Numbered from the stretch's first letter, positions 1-6,027 are shown. The stretch: 6,199 nucleotides of DNA from an uncultured Eubacteriales bacterium (GCA_900321595.1 ONWP01000127.1:1-6199); one strand, 5' to 3'. A program made the numbers and translations. The notes: generated by a model not told the origin, from the sequence alone.

Positions 1-433
1 GAATGCGCGCCATGCTGACCGCCGGCGCGAGATCCATAAAGACGCACAAATCGGGTTTGCGGATATCCGGGCAGCCGAGGTTGAGCGCCGCCAGCCAGTC
101 AGTCCCCACGTCGAGCCCCTGATACGCGAGCGTCGAATAGTAGTACCGGTCGCACAGCACGGTTTTCCCCGCCGCGAGGAGCGTCTCGATCCCGTCGTCC
201 GGCCGCAGATTGTGATCGATCCGGTCCATGGTAAAGAGCATGGCAAGCTGCGTCTTCGGACACGTCTTTCCGGCGAGCGCTTCCCGGCAGGCCCTGCCGT
301 ACGCGCCGTCCGTCGGCTCCGCCTGCCGCACGACGTCGATCCCCTTCGCGGACAGGTATTCCGCGAGGAGCGCCGCGTGCGTCGTCTTTCCGGCGCCGTC
401 AAGCCCCTCGATCACGATAAACTTTCCCGCCAT
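1..433 (-). CDS. tmk: Thymidylate kinase (dTMP kinase), C-terminus cut by window edge
   Basis: My translation from ATG at 433 gives 144 residues before the edge, starting MAGKFIVIEGLDGAGKTT. The enzyme phosphorylates dTMP to dTDP with ATP in the cytoplasm, a required step of dTTP synthesis. Seen: P-loop GLDGAGKTT at residues 10-18, an EP motif at 39-40 (AEPTDG), an MDRIDH segment at 69-74 matching the family's DRxxH, and the DRYYYSTLAYQG motif at 95-106. About one third of a usual ~205-residue protein, including the LID region, is missing. The usual Arg of the REP motif reads Ala (QAEP). The start is supported by an AAGGAGAG ribosome binding site about nine bases upstream. The ATG shares one base with the TGA of rsmA (TGATG), so translation is probably coupled. 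It is the last visible gene of the zapA operon. A related P-loop deoxynucleotide kinase is a less likely alternative. Confidence 0.9.
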   Translation of the reverse strand, partial: MAGKFIVIEGLDGAGKTTHAALLAEYLSAKGIDVVRQAEPTDGAYGRACREALAGKTCPKTQLAMLFTMDRIDHNLRPDDGIETLLAAGKTVLCDRYYYSTLAYQGLDVGTDWLAALNLGCPDIRKPDLCVFMDLAPAVSMARI

Positions 434-1302
434 CAGCTGTCTCTCCTTTTATAAAGCGCGTCGCACAGCGCCGAAAGCTGTGTCATCGTCAGCGACTCCG
501 CGCGCACGCTCTGCGCCAGACCCGCTTCCGCCAGCGCGTCGAACACAGCCTGCTTTTGCATCCCCAGACCGGACGAAATGCCGTTGGCGGCCGTTTTGCG
601 GCGCTGGGAAAAGGCGGCGCGTATCATATCAAAGAAAAACGTCTGATCGACCGGCGCGACGGGCGGTTTTTCCAGACGATGCAGCGCGATGACCTGACTG
701 TCCACCTTCGGCGCCGGCAGAAAGCAGTCGCGGCTCACCGGGAACAGCAGCTCTGATTCCGCCCGGTACGCGACGGCCACCGTCACCGCGCCGGCTTTGC
801 GGGAGCCGACCTCGGCGCAGAGCCGTTCCCCGGCCTCCTTCTGCACCATGAAGTAGTAATCCGTAAAGCCGAAGTCCCCCTCCAGCAGCCGCATGATGAT
901 CGGCGAGGTGATGTAATACGGCAGATTCGCGCAGACCACAAGTCTGCCGCAGCCGCCCAGGCTCTGTTCGATCGCGCGCGGAATATCCAGCTTCATGATG
1001 TCGGCGTTGAGCACCTCCACGTTGTCCATCCCGCGCAGCGTATCGGCAAGCACCGGGATCAGACGCGTGTCCAGCTCTGTGGTCAGCACCTTGCCCGCGC
1101 GTCTGGCCAGCTCGACCGTCAGCACGCCGATGCCGGAGCCGATCTCCAGCACGCCGGTGTTCTCATCCAGACACGCTTCCTCCGCCATGCGCGGGCAGAC
1201 GTCCGGATCGATGATGAAATTCTGTCCCAGCGCCTTGGAGAACTGGAACCCGTTTTTATTGAGCAGTCTCTTGATCTGATTGATATCCGTTAAATCGTAC
1301 AT
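433..1302 (-). CDS. rsmA: 16S rRNA (adenine1518-N6/adenine1519-N6)-dimethyltransferase RsmA (KsgA)
   Basis: SAM-dependent enzyme that dimethylates two adjacent adenines in the 3'-terminal hairpin of 16S rRNA late in 30S assembly; its loss classically gives kasugamycin resistance. Seen, numbered from ATG at 1302 (289 residues): FSKALGQNF at 21-29, SAM motif I LEIGSGIGVLT at 52-62, acidic TTELD ending motif II near 74-78, NADIMK near 99-104, catalytic motif IV NLPYYI at 126-131, FLPAPKVDS at 194-202 and FSQRRKT at 231-237. Length and motif order are normal for the family. A GTG two codons upstream (1308) overlaps the preceding stop as GTGA, but the AGGA at 1310-1313 sits only one base from it and seven bases from the ATG, so I prefer the ATG. 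It follows the helicase loader with almost no gap and overlaps tmk by one base. Confidence 0.95.
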   Translation of the reverse strand: MYDLTDINQIKRLLNKNGFQFSKALGQNFIIDPDVCPRMAEEACLDENTGVLEIGSGIGVLTVELARRAGKVLTTELDTRLIPVLADTLRGMDNVEVLNADIMKLDIPRAIEQSLGGCGRLVVCANLPYYITSPIIMRLLEGDFGFTDYYFMVQKEAGERLCAEVGSRKAGAVTVAVAYRAESELLFPVSRDCFLPAPKVDSQVIALHRLEKPPVAPVDQTFFFDMIRAAFSQRRKTAANGISSGLGMQKQAVFDALAEAGLAQSVRAESLTMTQLSALCDALYKRRDS

Positions 1303-1304
1303 AG

Positions 1305-2267
1305 TCACTTCCTGAGCTGCCGGATATCGCGCCCGGCGAACATGAGAATGGCGTATTCCCCGATGATGCGCGAAGCGATCCTGCGGCTGTAGCGCTCCTC
1401 CAGCTGCCGGATGGAAAGATTCGTGCTGATGATCGTAGGCTTTCCCGACAGCATCCGCGTGTCGATCAGCGACCCGAGCTGCGCCTTGGAAAGCTGCGTG
1501 GCGTATTCCGCGCCGAGATCGTCGAGGATCAGCAGATCGCAGGTCTCCAGCATCGCCTCGGTCGTGCCGTCGGGCTGGTCGGATTTTCCGAATTTCTCCC
1601 GTTCCATCCGCGCGAACAGCTTCTGCGCGGAGCCGTAGACCACGCCGAATCCTTTTTCCACGACCGCGCCGGCGATCGCGAGCGACAAATGCGTCTTCCC
1701 GAGCCCGGTCTCCCCCGTCATCAGGATACTGCTCGAATTGAGGTCGAAGCCGTCCGCGTAATTGCGGCAGAAGGCATAATTGCGCTCCATCAGCTCCAGC
1801 GCGTTCGGATCGTCTTTATAGTAGGATAAATCGAAGTCCTCGAACCGGGACAGCTGCATCGGCGACTCCCGGCACAGCGCCTCGTAGGCCGTCCGGCGCA
1901 GCAGCGCGCGGAAGCATTCGCACAGCTTCCCGTCCCTGACGCCGGTATCCCCGCAGATCGCGCAGGTGTACCGGGGATCCAGATAGTTTTCCGGCAGGCC
2001 GCGATCCGTCAGGATCTGCCGCAGCCGCGCCTGCGCCGCGAGATTCCTGCGCATCATGCTCTCCACGATCGCCTGCGCGTCCTCTGACGCGCCGATCGCC
2101 CGCACGACGGCATACGCGCTCCGGCGCATCTCGGCCGCCGCCTGACGCGCCTCCGGGCTTTCGGCATAGAACGCGTCCGCACGGGCCTGCGCGTCGTCCT
2201 CCGCCTTTCTGCGGCGGTCGGCGATGGTCTGCCGGACCTGTTCATATACGTTGACGGGATAAGACAT
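1305..2267 (-). CDS. dnaI: DnaI/DnaC-type replicative helicase loader (AAA+ ATPase)
   Basis: 320-residue AAA+ protein expected to load the replicative DnaB-type helicase onto DNA at oriC or during restart. Seen: an N-terminal mostly helical, charged region (1-95); a four-cysteine zinc-binding cluster CAICGDTG...CEC with C102, C105, C116 and C118; Walker A GETGLGKT at 185-192; Walker B LLILDD at 245-250; sensor-1 STN at 281-283; and an Arg-rich SRRIASRI segment at 294-301 fitting the arginine-finger region. The zinc cluster in front of the ATPase is the DnaI arrangement of Gram-positive bacteria rather than the short E. coli DnaC. The ATG at 2267 has AGAGGA nine bases upstream, within the end of the dnaD-like gene three bases away. 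The pairing with a DnaD-family gene strongly supports the role. The exact symbol (dnaI versus dnaC) is a naming choice. Confidence 0.92.
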   Translation of the reverse strand: MSYPVNVYEQVRQTIADRRRKAEDDAQARADAFYAESPEARQAAAEMRRSAYAVVRAIGASEDAQAIVESMMRRNLAAQARLRQILTDRGLPENYLDPRYTCAICGDTGVRDGKLCECFRALLRRTAYEALCRESPMQLSRFEDFDLSYYKDDPNALELMERNYAFCRNYADGFDLNSSSILMTGETGLGKTHLSLAIAGAVVEKGFGVVYGSAQKLFARMEREKFGKSDQPDGTTEAMLETCDLLILDDLGAEYATQLSKAQLGSLIDTRMLSGKPTIISTNLSIRQLEERYSRRIASRIIGEYAILMFAGRDIRQLRK

Positions 2268-2270
2268 GGC

Positions 2271-3296
2271 TCACTGTCCTCTCTTTGTCTTGGTGGGATC
2301 GAGCTGGCGCGCCTGCGCGAGCGCTTTTTCAATGTCATAGGATGATTTCGACCCTGCGTCAGACGGATCCTGACCGGCGCGCAGCCGGTTCGCGAAGCTG
2401 CGCTGCGCCGCTTCCGCGTCCGCCGGCGTTTTGACGCCGTTTTTGTACCACGACTGCAGGATCCCGTTCATATAGCGAAAATCGATCTTGCCCTTTTTCT
2501 CCGCCGTGCGGTCGTACGCCAGCAGGATCATCTCCAGGGAAAAGCCCATCTCCTGCGTCCACCGGTAGAGGCATTCGCTCTGATAGTCCGTCGGCTTCGG
2601 CGTCTCGATGCCGGTCGCCTTGCGAAGCTGTTCCCAGAGCGCATTTGACTGCATCAGCTGCGACACGCGCTGCGCCGCCTTTTCGAAGGTATCGACCCCG
2701 TCGCGGCTCCACGCTTTCGCGAGCGTCTTGATAAAGCGCATGTTGTTCTGCTTTCCGACGGTGCGGGCGTACTGGCACGCCGTCAGGATCACACGCGTGT
2801 CGAGGCCGTAAAAGTCGTGGATCTCCAGCAGATCGGCCTGCGCGTCATGTCCCAGCGTCCGCCCCAAAAGCGCCTGCGCCTGATTCATCAGGTACGCGAT
2901 ATCGTCAGACTCGGCGAGCCGCGCCGCGATCTGAGACGGCGTGATGCGAAGCGCGGGCCGGACCTCCGGCTCGGGATCTGTCTCCGCGACCGGATGAAAG
3001 CCGCTTTTGCCTGCTTCCGGCGCCTGCCGTGCCGGTTTTCCGGGCGCAGCGGCCTCCCCCGCGCGGCGGATGATCCCGGCCTCGACCCAGTAGAGCATCG
3101 CGTCGTCGATCTCATCCTCCGGAATGCCCGTCTGGCGGGAAATGACCGCCGGATCCTGCGCTTGCCCCGGGTTGCGGAACAGCCAAAGCAGCACCTTCAG
3201 ATTGGCCTTTCCGGCCAGCCGAAGATGCTCGTCCGCAACGCTGGTCGGCAGAAAAAAGGCCGACGCGTAGACTTCCTGATTGATCTGATAGTTCAT
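2271..3296 (-). CDS. DnaD-family replication initiation/primosome protein with two DnaD/DnaB2 domains
   Basis: 341-residue protein of the DnaD/DnaB primosome family, which remodels DNA with DnaA or PriA and helps the loader place the helicase. Seen: a probable winged-helix region at about 12-78 (LKVLLWLF, then ISRQTGIPEDEIDDAMLYWVEAGII); an Ala/Pro/Gly-rich linker at about 80-118; a first DnaD-like helical domain at about 135-206 ending MRFIKTLAKAWSRDGVDT; a second at about 219-295 ending FRYMNGILQSWYKNGVKT; and a tail with SSYDIEKAL at 318-326. Both domain ends match the family signature Y/FxxxxLxxWxxxGVxT. B. subtilis DnaD has one such domain and DnaB two, so the architecture here is DnaB-like although such clostridial proteins are usually annotated as DnaD. 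AGAGGA lies five bases before the ATG. The 16-base gap from dut and 3-base gap to the loader place it within the operon. Confidence 0.9.
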   Translation of the reverse strand: MNYQINQEVYASAFFLPTSVADEHLRLAGKANLKVLLWLFRNPGQAQDPAVISRQTGIPEDEIDDAMLYWVEAGIIRRAGEAAAPGKPARQAPEAGKSGFHPVAETDPEPEVRPALRITPSQIAARLAESDDIAYLMNQAQALLGRTLGHDAQADLLEIHDFYGLDTRVILTACQYARTVGKQNNMRFIKTLAKAWSRDGVDTFEKAAQRVSQLMQSNALWEQLRKATGIETPKPTDYQSECLYRWTQEMGFSLEMILLAYDRTAEKKGKIDFRYMNGILQSWYKNGVKTPADAEAAQRSFANRLRAGQDPSDAGSKSSYDIEKALAQARQLDPTKTKRGQ

Positions 3297-3312
3297 GCTG
3301 TTCCTCTATGCT

Positions 3313-3750
3313 TCAGCGCGTCCCGGTGGAGCCGAAGCCGCCCGAAGCGCGCGCGGTTTCCGTCAGCGCGTCGGATTCGACGAATTCCGCCTGCGCGTAC
3401 GGCGTCACCACGAGCTGGGCGATGCGCTCCCCCGGTTCGACCGTGTAGGACGTATCATACAGGCAGGTGAGAAAGACCGTCACCTCGCCGCGGTAATCAC
3501 AGTCAATGACCCCGACGCAGTTTGCCGGGATCACGCCGTGCCGACAGGCAAGGCCGCTTCTGGCGTACACGAGGCCGACGTGCCCCTCCGGCAGCTCGAC
3601 GGCGATCCCCGTCGGGATCGCGGCGCCCCTGCCCGGGGCGATGACGACCGGCGCGTCGATGCAGGCGTACAGGTCGGCGCCCGCGCTGCCCGCGGAAGCC
3701 CGCCGCGGCATGACCGCGCCGTCGCGAAGCTTCTTCGCACGGATCTGCAT
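3313..3750 (-). CDS. dut: Deoxyuridine 5'-triphosphate nucleotidohydrolase (trimeric dUTPase)
   Basis: 145-residue homotrimeric-type dUTPase hydrolysing dUTP to dUMP and pyrophosphate, which keeps uracil out of DNA and supplies dUMP for thymidylate synthesis. All five family motifs are visible: motif 1 around AGADLYA (23-29), motif 2 ARSGLA (63-68), motif 3 NCVGVIDCDYRGE (77-89) with the likely catalytic Asp83, motif 4 GERIAQLVV (107-115), and the C-terminal motif 5 RASGGFGSTG (134-143) that closes over the substrate. Length is typical. An open frame extends upstream to 3909, but that part overlaps zapA in another frame; ATG at 3750, with AGAGGG nine bases upstream, gives the family's normal N-terminus. 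It starts four bases after the zapA stop. Co-transcription with tmk would place two enzymes of the dUTP-to-dTTP route in one mRNA. Confidence 0.97.
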   Translation of the reverse strand: MQIRAKKLRDGAVMPRRASAGSAGADLYACIDAPVVIAPGRGAAIPTGIAVELPEGHVGLVYARSGLACRHGVIPANCVGVIDCDYRGEVTVFLTCLYDTSYTVEPGERIAQLVVTPYAQAEFVESDALTETARASGGFGSTGTR

Positions 3751-3754
3751 CGGA

Positions 3755-4075
3755 TCAGTCCCTCTTATACTTCGCAAGCTCCCGGCGCAGCACATCGCGC
3801 TCGCTCTTGGCCTGCGCCGCGTCCTCCAGCGACTCGCGCAGCTGCTCGCGCAGCGAGGCGATCTCGCGGGCGGCGGCCTGCGTCTCCTGCGCGAAGCCCA
3901 GCGCGGCAAGCACCGTCGCCTGGGTCGCGGAGACGTTGCCGGGGCCGCGCATGGCTTCCATCACGCGGCGATCGAGGACCTGCGCGATGCGCATCACGTC
4001 GTCGGGATCCATATCGGTCTTGACGGTGTACTGAAGACCCGCAACGCGGAAACTCACTTTATTGTCCAGATTCAT
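3755..4075 (-). CDS. zapA: Cell division protein ZapA
   Basis: 106-residue ZapA family protein, a small cytoplasmic factor that binds FtsZ and bundles protofilaments at the division ring. Seen: N-terminal globular domain with NKVSFRVAGLQYTVKTD (5-21, the family's V.I.G..Y.l..d pattern), then DDVMRIAQVLDRRVMEAM (25-42), a central TQATVLAALGFAQE helix (51-64) and a long charged heptad-like coiled coil to the C-terminus at about 103. Size and layout match Gram-positive ZapA. A TTG at 4084 is in frame, but the AAGGG ribosome binding site at 4086-4090 is one base from it and ten bases from the ATG at 4075, so the ATG is chosen. It is the first gene after the promoter at 4108-4136 and ends four bases before dut. 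ZapA is short and divergent as a family, but the N-terminal signature is clear. Confidence 0.9.
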   Translation of the reverse strand: MNLDNKVSFRVAGLQYTVKTDMDPDDVMRIAQVLDRRVMEAMRGPGNVSATQATVLAALGFAQETQAAAREIASLREQLRESLEDAAQAKSERDVLRRELAKYKRD

Positions 4076-4085
4076 AGTTTTCAAT

Positions 4086-4090
4086 CCCTT
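4086..4090 (-). promoter_or_regulatory. zapA ribosome binding site
   Basis: AAGGG on the minus strand, within a purine run GAAAGAAAGGG. Its ten-base distance to the ATG at 4075 decides against the in-frame TTG at 4084, which it nearly touches. Confidence 0.65.
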
Positions 4091-4092
4091 TC

Positions 4093-4120
4093 TTTCGGTT
4101 AAATTTAATTATAACCGAAA
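4093..4120. repeat. 9-bp perfect inverted repeat overlapping the zapA operon -10 box (candidate operator)
   Basis: Arms TTTCGGTTA (4093-4101) and TAACCGAAA (4112-4120) are exact reverse complements separated by 10 AT-rich bases (centre to centre about 19). One arm overlaps the first bases of the -10 box and its upstream edge; the other covers the predicted transcription start. Because one arm lies upstream of the start site, the transcript would not contain both arms, so a DNA-bound dimeric regulator fits better than an RNA hairpin. The regulator is unknown. A chance palindrome in AT-rich DNA cannot be excluded, although the arms each hold CGG/CCG. Confidence 0.55.
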
Positions 4121-4136
4121 TCGAATAAATAATCAA
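4108..4136 (-). promoter_or_regulatory. Sigma-A type promoter of the zapA-dut-dnaD-dnaI-rsmA-tmk operon
   Basis: On the minus strand, TTGATT (4131-4136) matches four of six -35 consensus bases and TATAAT (4108-4113) is a perfect -10 box; the spacer is exactly 17 bases. Transcription should start near 4101, giving a leader of about 25 bases before the zapA ATG at 4075. The surroundings are markedly AT-rich compared with the coding DNA on both sides. It is the only good promoter I see for the six genes downstream. Confidence 0.8.
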
Positions 4137-4158
4137 GCATAACTGCGTCCAAATTGCG

Positions 4159-4175
4159 GCCGCGACAGGCGCGGC
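4159..4175 (-). terminator. Weak candidate terminator hairpin after the deoxyribosyltransferase gene
   Basis: On the minus strand GCCGCG and CGCGGC form a 6-bp all-GC stem with a 5-base loop, starting 12 bases after the stop at 4188. It is followed by CGCAATTT rather than a proper U-tract, so intrinsic termination would be poor. A second small stem CGCGG-TTT-CCGCG lies just before it and would compete. It is the only candidate between the two transcription units; read-through into the zapA operon is possible. Confidence 0.3.
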
Positions 4176-4187
4176 GCGGAAACCGCG

Positions 4188-4634
4188 TCAAAACATTTTC
4201 CCCTCGTATTCATATACCGGCAGCGCGTCAAAATCAAACGACGCCAGATCCGCGAAGCCGATGTTTGTCGTACAGCCGCAGTGCATCATCAGGTTGGAGT
4301 CGCCGTCCCGATTCATATGCACCAGAACGACCGGGATCCCTTTCGCCGCGGCGTATCCGCATTCCCAGGCCGTGCCGGTGTCGCCGTTGCTGCCGTAATA
4401 CAGCGCGACGACGAGATCCGAACCGTCGATCGCGGACCGGTCCGTCTCGAACAGCTCATACGCCCACTGCGTCGTGCCGGGCAAAGCTTGCGCACCGTGA
4501 CGCATCGGGCTGAACACGTCCAGCCCGCGTCCGGCAAGCGCCGCCTCCGCGCGTTCGATGTTCGCGACCTCTTCCTCGGTAAAAAACGGCGCCGCCAGAT
4601 AGACCCGCCTGCGTCCCTTGTCCTGCTTCTCCAT
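4188..4634 (-). CDS. Nucleoside 2-deoxyribosyltransferase family protein
   Basis: 148-residue protein of the nucleoside 2-deoxyribosyltransferase fold. The family moves 2-deoxyribose between purine and pyrimidine bases in cytoplasmic deoxynucleoside salvage. Seen: N-terminal strand VYLAAPFFTEEE (11-22), ELFETDRSAIDGSDLVVALYYG (60-81), GDTGTAWECGYAAAKGIPVVLV (84-105) and NLM (114-116), ending YEYEGKMF. From the known family layout, Glu91 would be the nucleophile and Asp65, Asp85 and Asn114 the supporting residues; this assignment is my alignment from memory. Length is close to the ~157 residues of lactobacillus enzymes. A GGGGAGGA ribosome binding site lies seven bases before the ATG. It follows trmL by 36 bases. 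Some family members act as nucleotide or nucleoside hydrolases instead, so the substrate is open. Confidence 0.82.
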   Translation of the reverse strand: MEKQDKGRRRVYLAAPFFTEEEVANIERAEAALAGRGLDVFSPMRHGAQALPGTTQWAYELFETDRSAIDGSDLVVALYYGSNGDTGTAWECGYAAAKGIPVVLVHMNRDGDSNLMMHCGCTTNIGFADLASFDFDALPVYEYEGKMF

Positions 4635-4670
4635 CGCGTCGTCCTCCCCTATGATCCGCTTTCGTAGCGC

Positions 4671-5174
4671 TTAATCCGTCCAGTCATACTCCCGCAGCTT
4701 TCCGAAGGACTGAAGCCGCGGAAAGCCCCACTGCCGCAGCGTCTCATACACGCCGACCGCCACAGCGTTGGACAGATTCAGGCTTCGCGCGTCCGCGATC
4801 ATCGGGATGCGCACGGTCGTATCCGGATTGTCGTGCAGCAGCTTCTCCGGCAGGCCCTTGGTTTCCTTGCCGAAGACGAGATACGACTTGTCCGGATAGG
4901 CGACGTCGCTGTAGACGTGCTTCGCCTTCGTTGAAAAATAGAAAAACGCGCCGTCCGGATTCTTCGCGAAGAAATCCGCCAGACCGTCATAATACGTAAT
5001 GTCAAGCAGATACCAGTAATCGAGTCCGGCCCGCTTGAGCTTGCGGTCGTCCGGCTCGAACCCCATCGGCCGCACCAGATGCAGACGCGCGCCGGTCGCG
5101 GCGCAGGTCCTTGCGATGTTGCCCGTATTTTGCGGGATCTCCGGCTCGACCAGAACAATATTCAGTTCAGCCAA
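4671..5174 (-). CDS. trmL: tRNA (cytidine/uridine(34)-2'-O)-methyltransferase TrmL
   Basis: 167-residue SPOUT-class methyltransferase that uses SAM to 2'-O-methylate the wobble nucleotide of tRNA-Leu species, helping codon-anticodon pairing. Seen: NIVLVEPEIPQNTGNIART (5-23), the family N-terminal signature; LVFGKETKGLP (99-109); and the trefoil-knot SAM-binding segment IPMIADARSLNLSNAVAVGVYE (123-144). Length is usual for TrmL (about 155-170). No ATG gives the conserved N-terminus; TTG at 5174, with GGAGGA eight bases upstream (5183-5188), does. The start lies eight bases inside the upstream kinase gene, so translation is probably coupled. A general SpoU-type rRNA methyltransferase would be longer and is unlikely. 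Confidence 0.95.
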   Translation of the reverse strand: MAELNIVLVEPEIPQNTGNIARTCAATGARLHLVRPMGFEPDDRKLKRAGLDYWYLLDITYYDGLADFFAKNPDGAFFYFSTKAKHVYSDVAYPDKSYLVFGKETKGLPEKLLHDNPDTTVRIPMIADARSLNLSNAVAVGVYETLRQWGFPRLQSFGKLREYDWTD

Positions 5175-6027
5175 TTTGCTTTTCCTCCAGCTCTTCGATC
5201 AGCGTCCCCAGACACGGTTCAAAACACAGGCCGTATCGGGAATCGCCTCCGTTTTCCACCGTTTCGACGATGCATCGGTAGGTAAACCGGGACGCGGCGC
5301 GGCAGCTCTCGGCAAGCGGCAGTCCGCGCAACAGACAGCCGGTCAGCGCTGACGCGAAAACGTCGCCGGTGGAGTGGAACATTCCGGCAAGGCGCGGCGT
5401 CATCGCGTAGGAAACGCCGCCGGCGTCCAGACAGGCGGAGCCGATTTGATCCCCGTCAGAGACGCCGGTGACGACGCACCCGGCCAGCTCGAACCGCTCC
5501 CGCAGCGCATACAGGACGCTCTCGTCAAAGGGCGCGTCCGCGTCCTTCCCGAGCAGGAGCATCGCCTCCGTCACATTCGGGGTCAGCACGTCCGCGCGCG
5601 CGCAGAGCGACCGCATCGCCGGGACGAAATCCGCGTCGAAGCCGCTGTACAGCGCGCCGTTGTCCGCCATCGCGGGATCGCAGAGGAACAGCCCGTCTTT
5701 CTCGACGAACCGGTCGACCGCGTCGCGCACGAGCGCGGCCTGCCGCGCGGAGCCGAGATACCCGCTGAACGCGGCGTCGAAGCGCGCGCCTGTACGCGAC
5801 CAAACATCCGTAATGCGCCCCATCTCCTCCGTCAGATCCAGCCGCGTATACAGATTCAGCCCGCCGGTCTGGTTTGACAGGAGCGCCGTCGGGAGAATGC
5901 CGACGCTGACGCCCGCCGCGCTTAAGATCGGCAGCGCAGCTGTCAGAGAGCATTTTCCCAGACAGGAAATATCGTGGATCGCCAGGCAGGTCATCTGTTC
6001 GCCGATCATAATTATCACCCGCGTCAT
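5167..6027 (-). CDS. Pyridoxal/pyridoxamine kinase (ribokinase fold, PdxY/PdxK-like)
   Basis: 286-residue PfkB/ribokinase-fold kinase predicted to phosphorylate pyridoxal or pyridoxamine at the 5' hydroxyl, the salvage route to pyridoxal phosphate. Seen: IHDISCLGKCSLTAALPILSAAG (17-39), typical of the family; PTALLSNQTGG (46-56); LCDPAMADNGALYSGF (115-130); LTPNVTEAMLLLG (148-160); and the anion-hole/catalytic segment HSTGDVFASALTG (218-230) with Asp222 as likely base. The usual GTGD reads STGD. Start choice is uncertain: ATG at 6027 has GAAGG nine bases upstream, but ATGs at 6009 and 5994 are also in frame, and the last gives an N-terminus (MTCLAIHDIS) closer to relatives. The stop overlaps trmL by eight bases. 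It is divergent from the tRNA gene. Confidence 0.85.
   Translation of the reverse strand: MTRVIIMIGEQMTCLAIHDISCLGKCSLTAALPILSAAGVSVGILPTALLSNQTGGLNLYTRLDLTEEMGRITDVWSRTGARFDAAFSGYLGSARQAALVRDAVDRFVEKDGLFLCDPAMADNGALYSGFDADFVPAMRSLCARADVLTPNVTEAMLLLGKDADAPFDESVLYALRERFELAGCVVTGVSDGDQIGSACLDAGGVSYAMTPRLAGMFHSTGDVFASALTGCLLRGLPLAESCRAASRFTYRCIVETVENGGDSRYGLCFEPCLGTLIEELEEKQIG
5183..5188 (-). promoter_or_regulatory. trmL ribosome binding site
   Basis: Consensus GGAGGA on the minus strand, inside the last codons of the kinase gene and eight bases before the TTG at 5174. Its strength and spacing are the main reason for accepting the non-ATG start. Confidence 0.75.

Noticed and set aside
228..692. 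Plus-strand open frame of 154 codons opposite tmk and rsmA
   Set aside because: It is antisense to conserved motifs of both genes, and its composition is Arg/Ala/Pro-rich as for shadow frames.
2817..3470. Plus-strand open frame of 217 codons opposite the dnaD-like gene
   Set aside because: Arg/Pro-rich translation with no recognisable domain, fully antisense to the dnaD-like gene and part of dut. Long antisense frames are expected in GC-rich DNA.
3751..3909. N-terminal extension of the dut reading frame up to 3909
   Set aside because: The extra residues are Arg/Ser/Pro-rich and overlap zapA in another frame; ATG at 3750 has a ribosome binding site and gives the normal dUTPase N-terminus.
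3506..4102. Plus-strand open frame of 198 codons opposite dut and zapA
   Set aside because: It covers two conserved genes in antisense, has no domain signature, and shows no good ribosome binding site.
4156..4163. GCGGCCGC palindrome
   Set aside because: An 8-base GC palindrome is expected in such GC-rich DNA and has no placement relative to a promoter that suggests a regulatory site.
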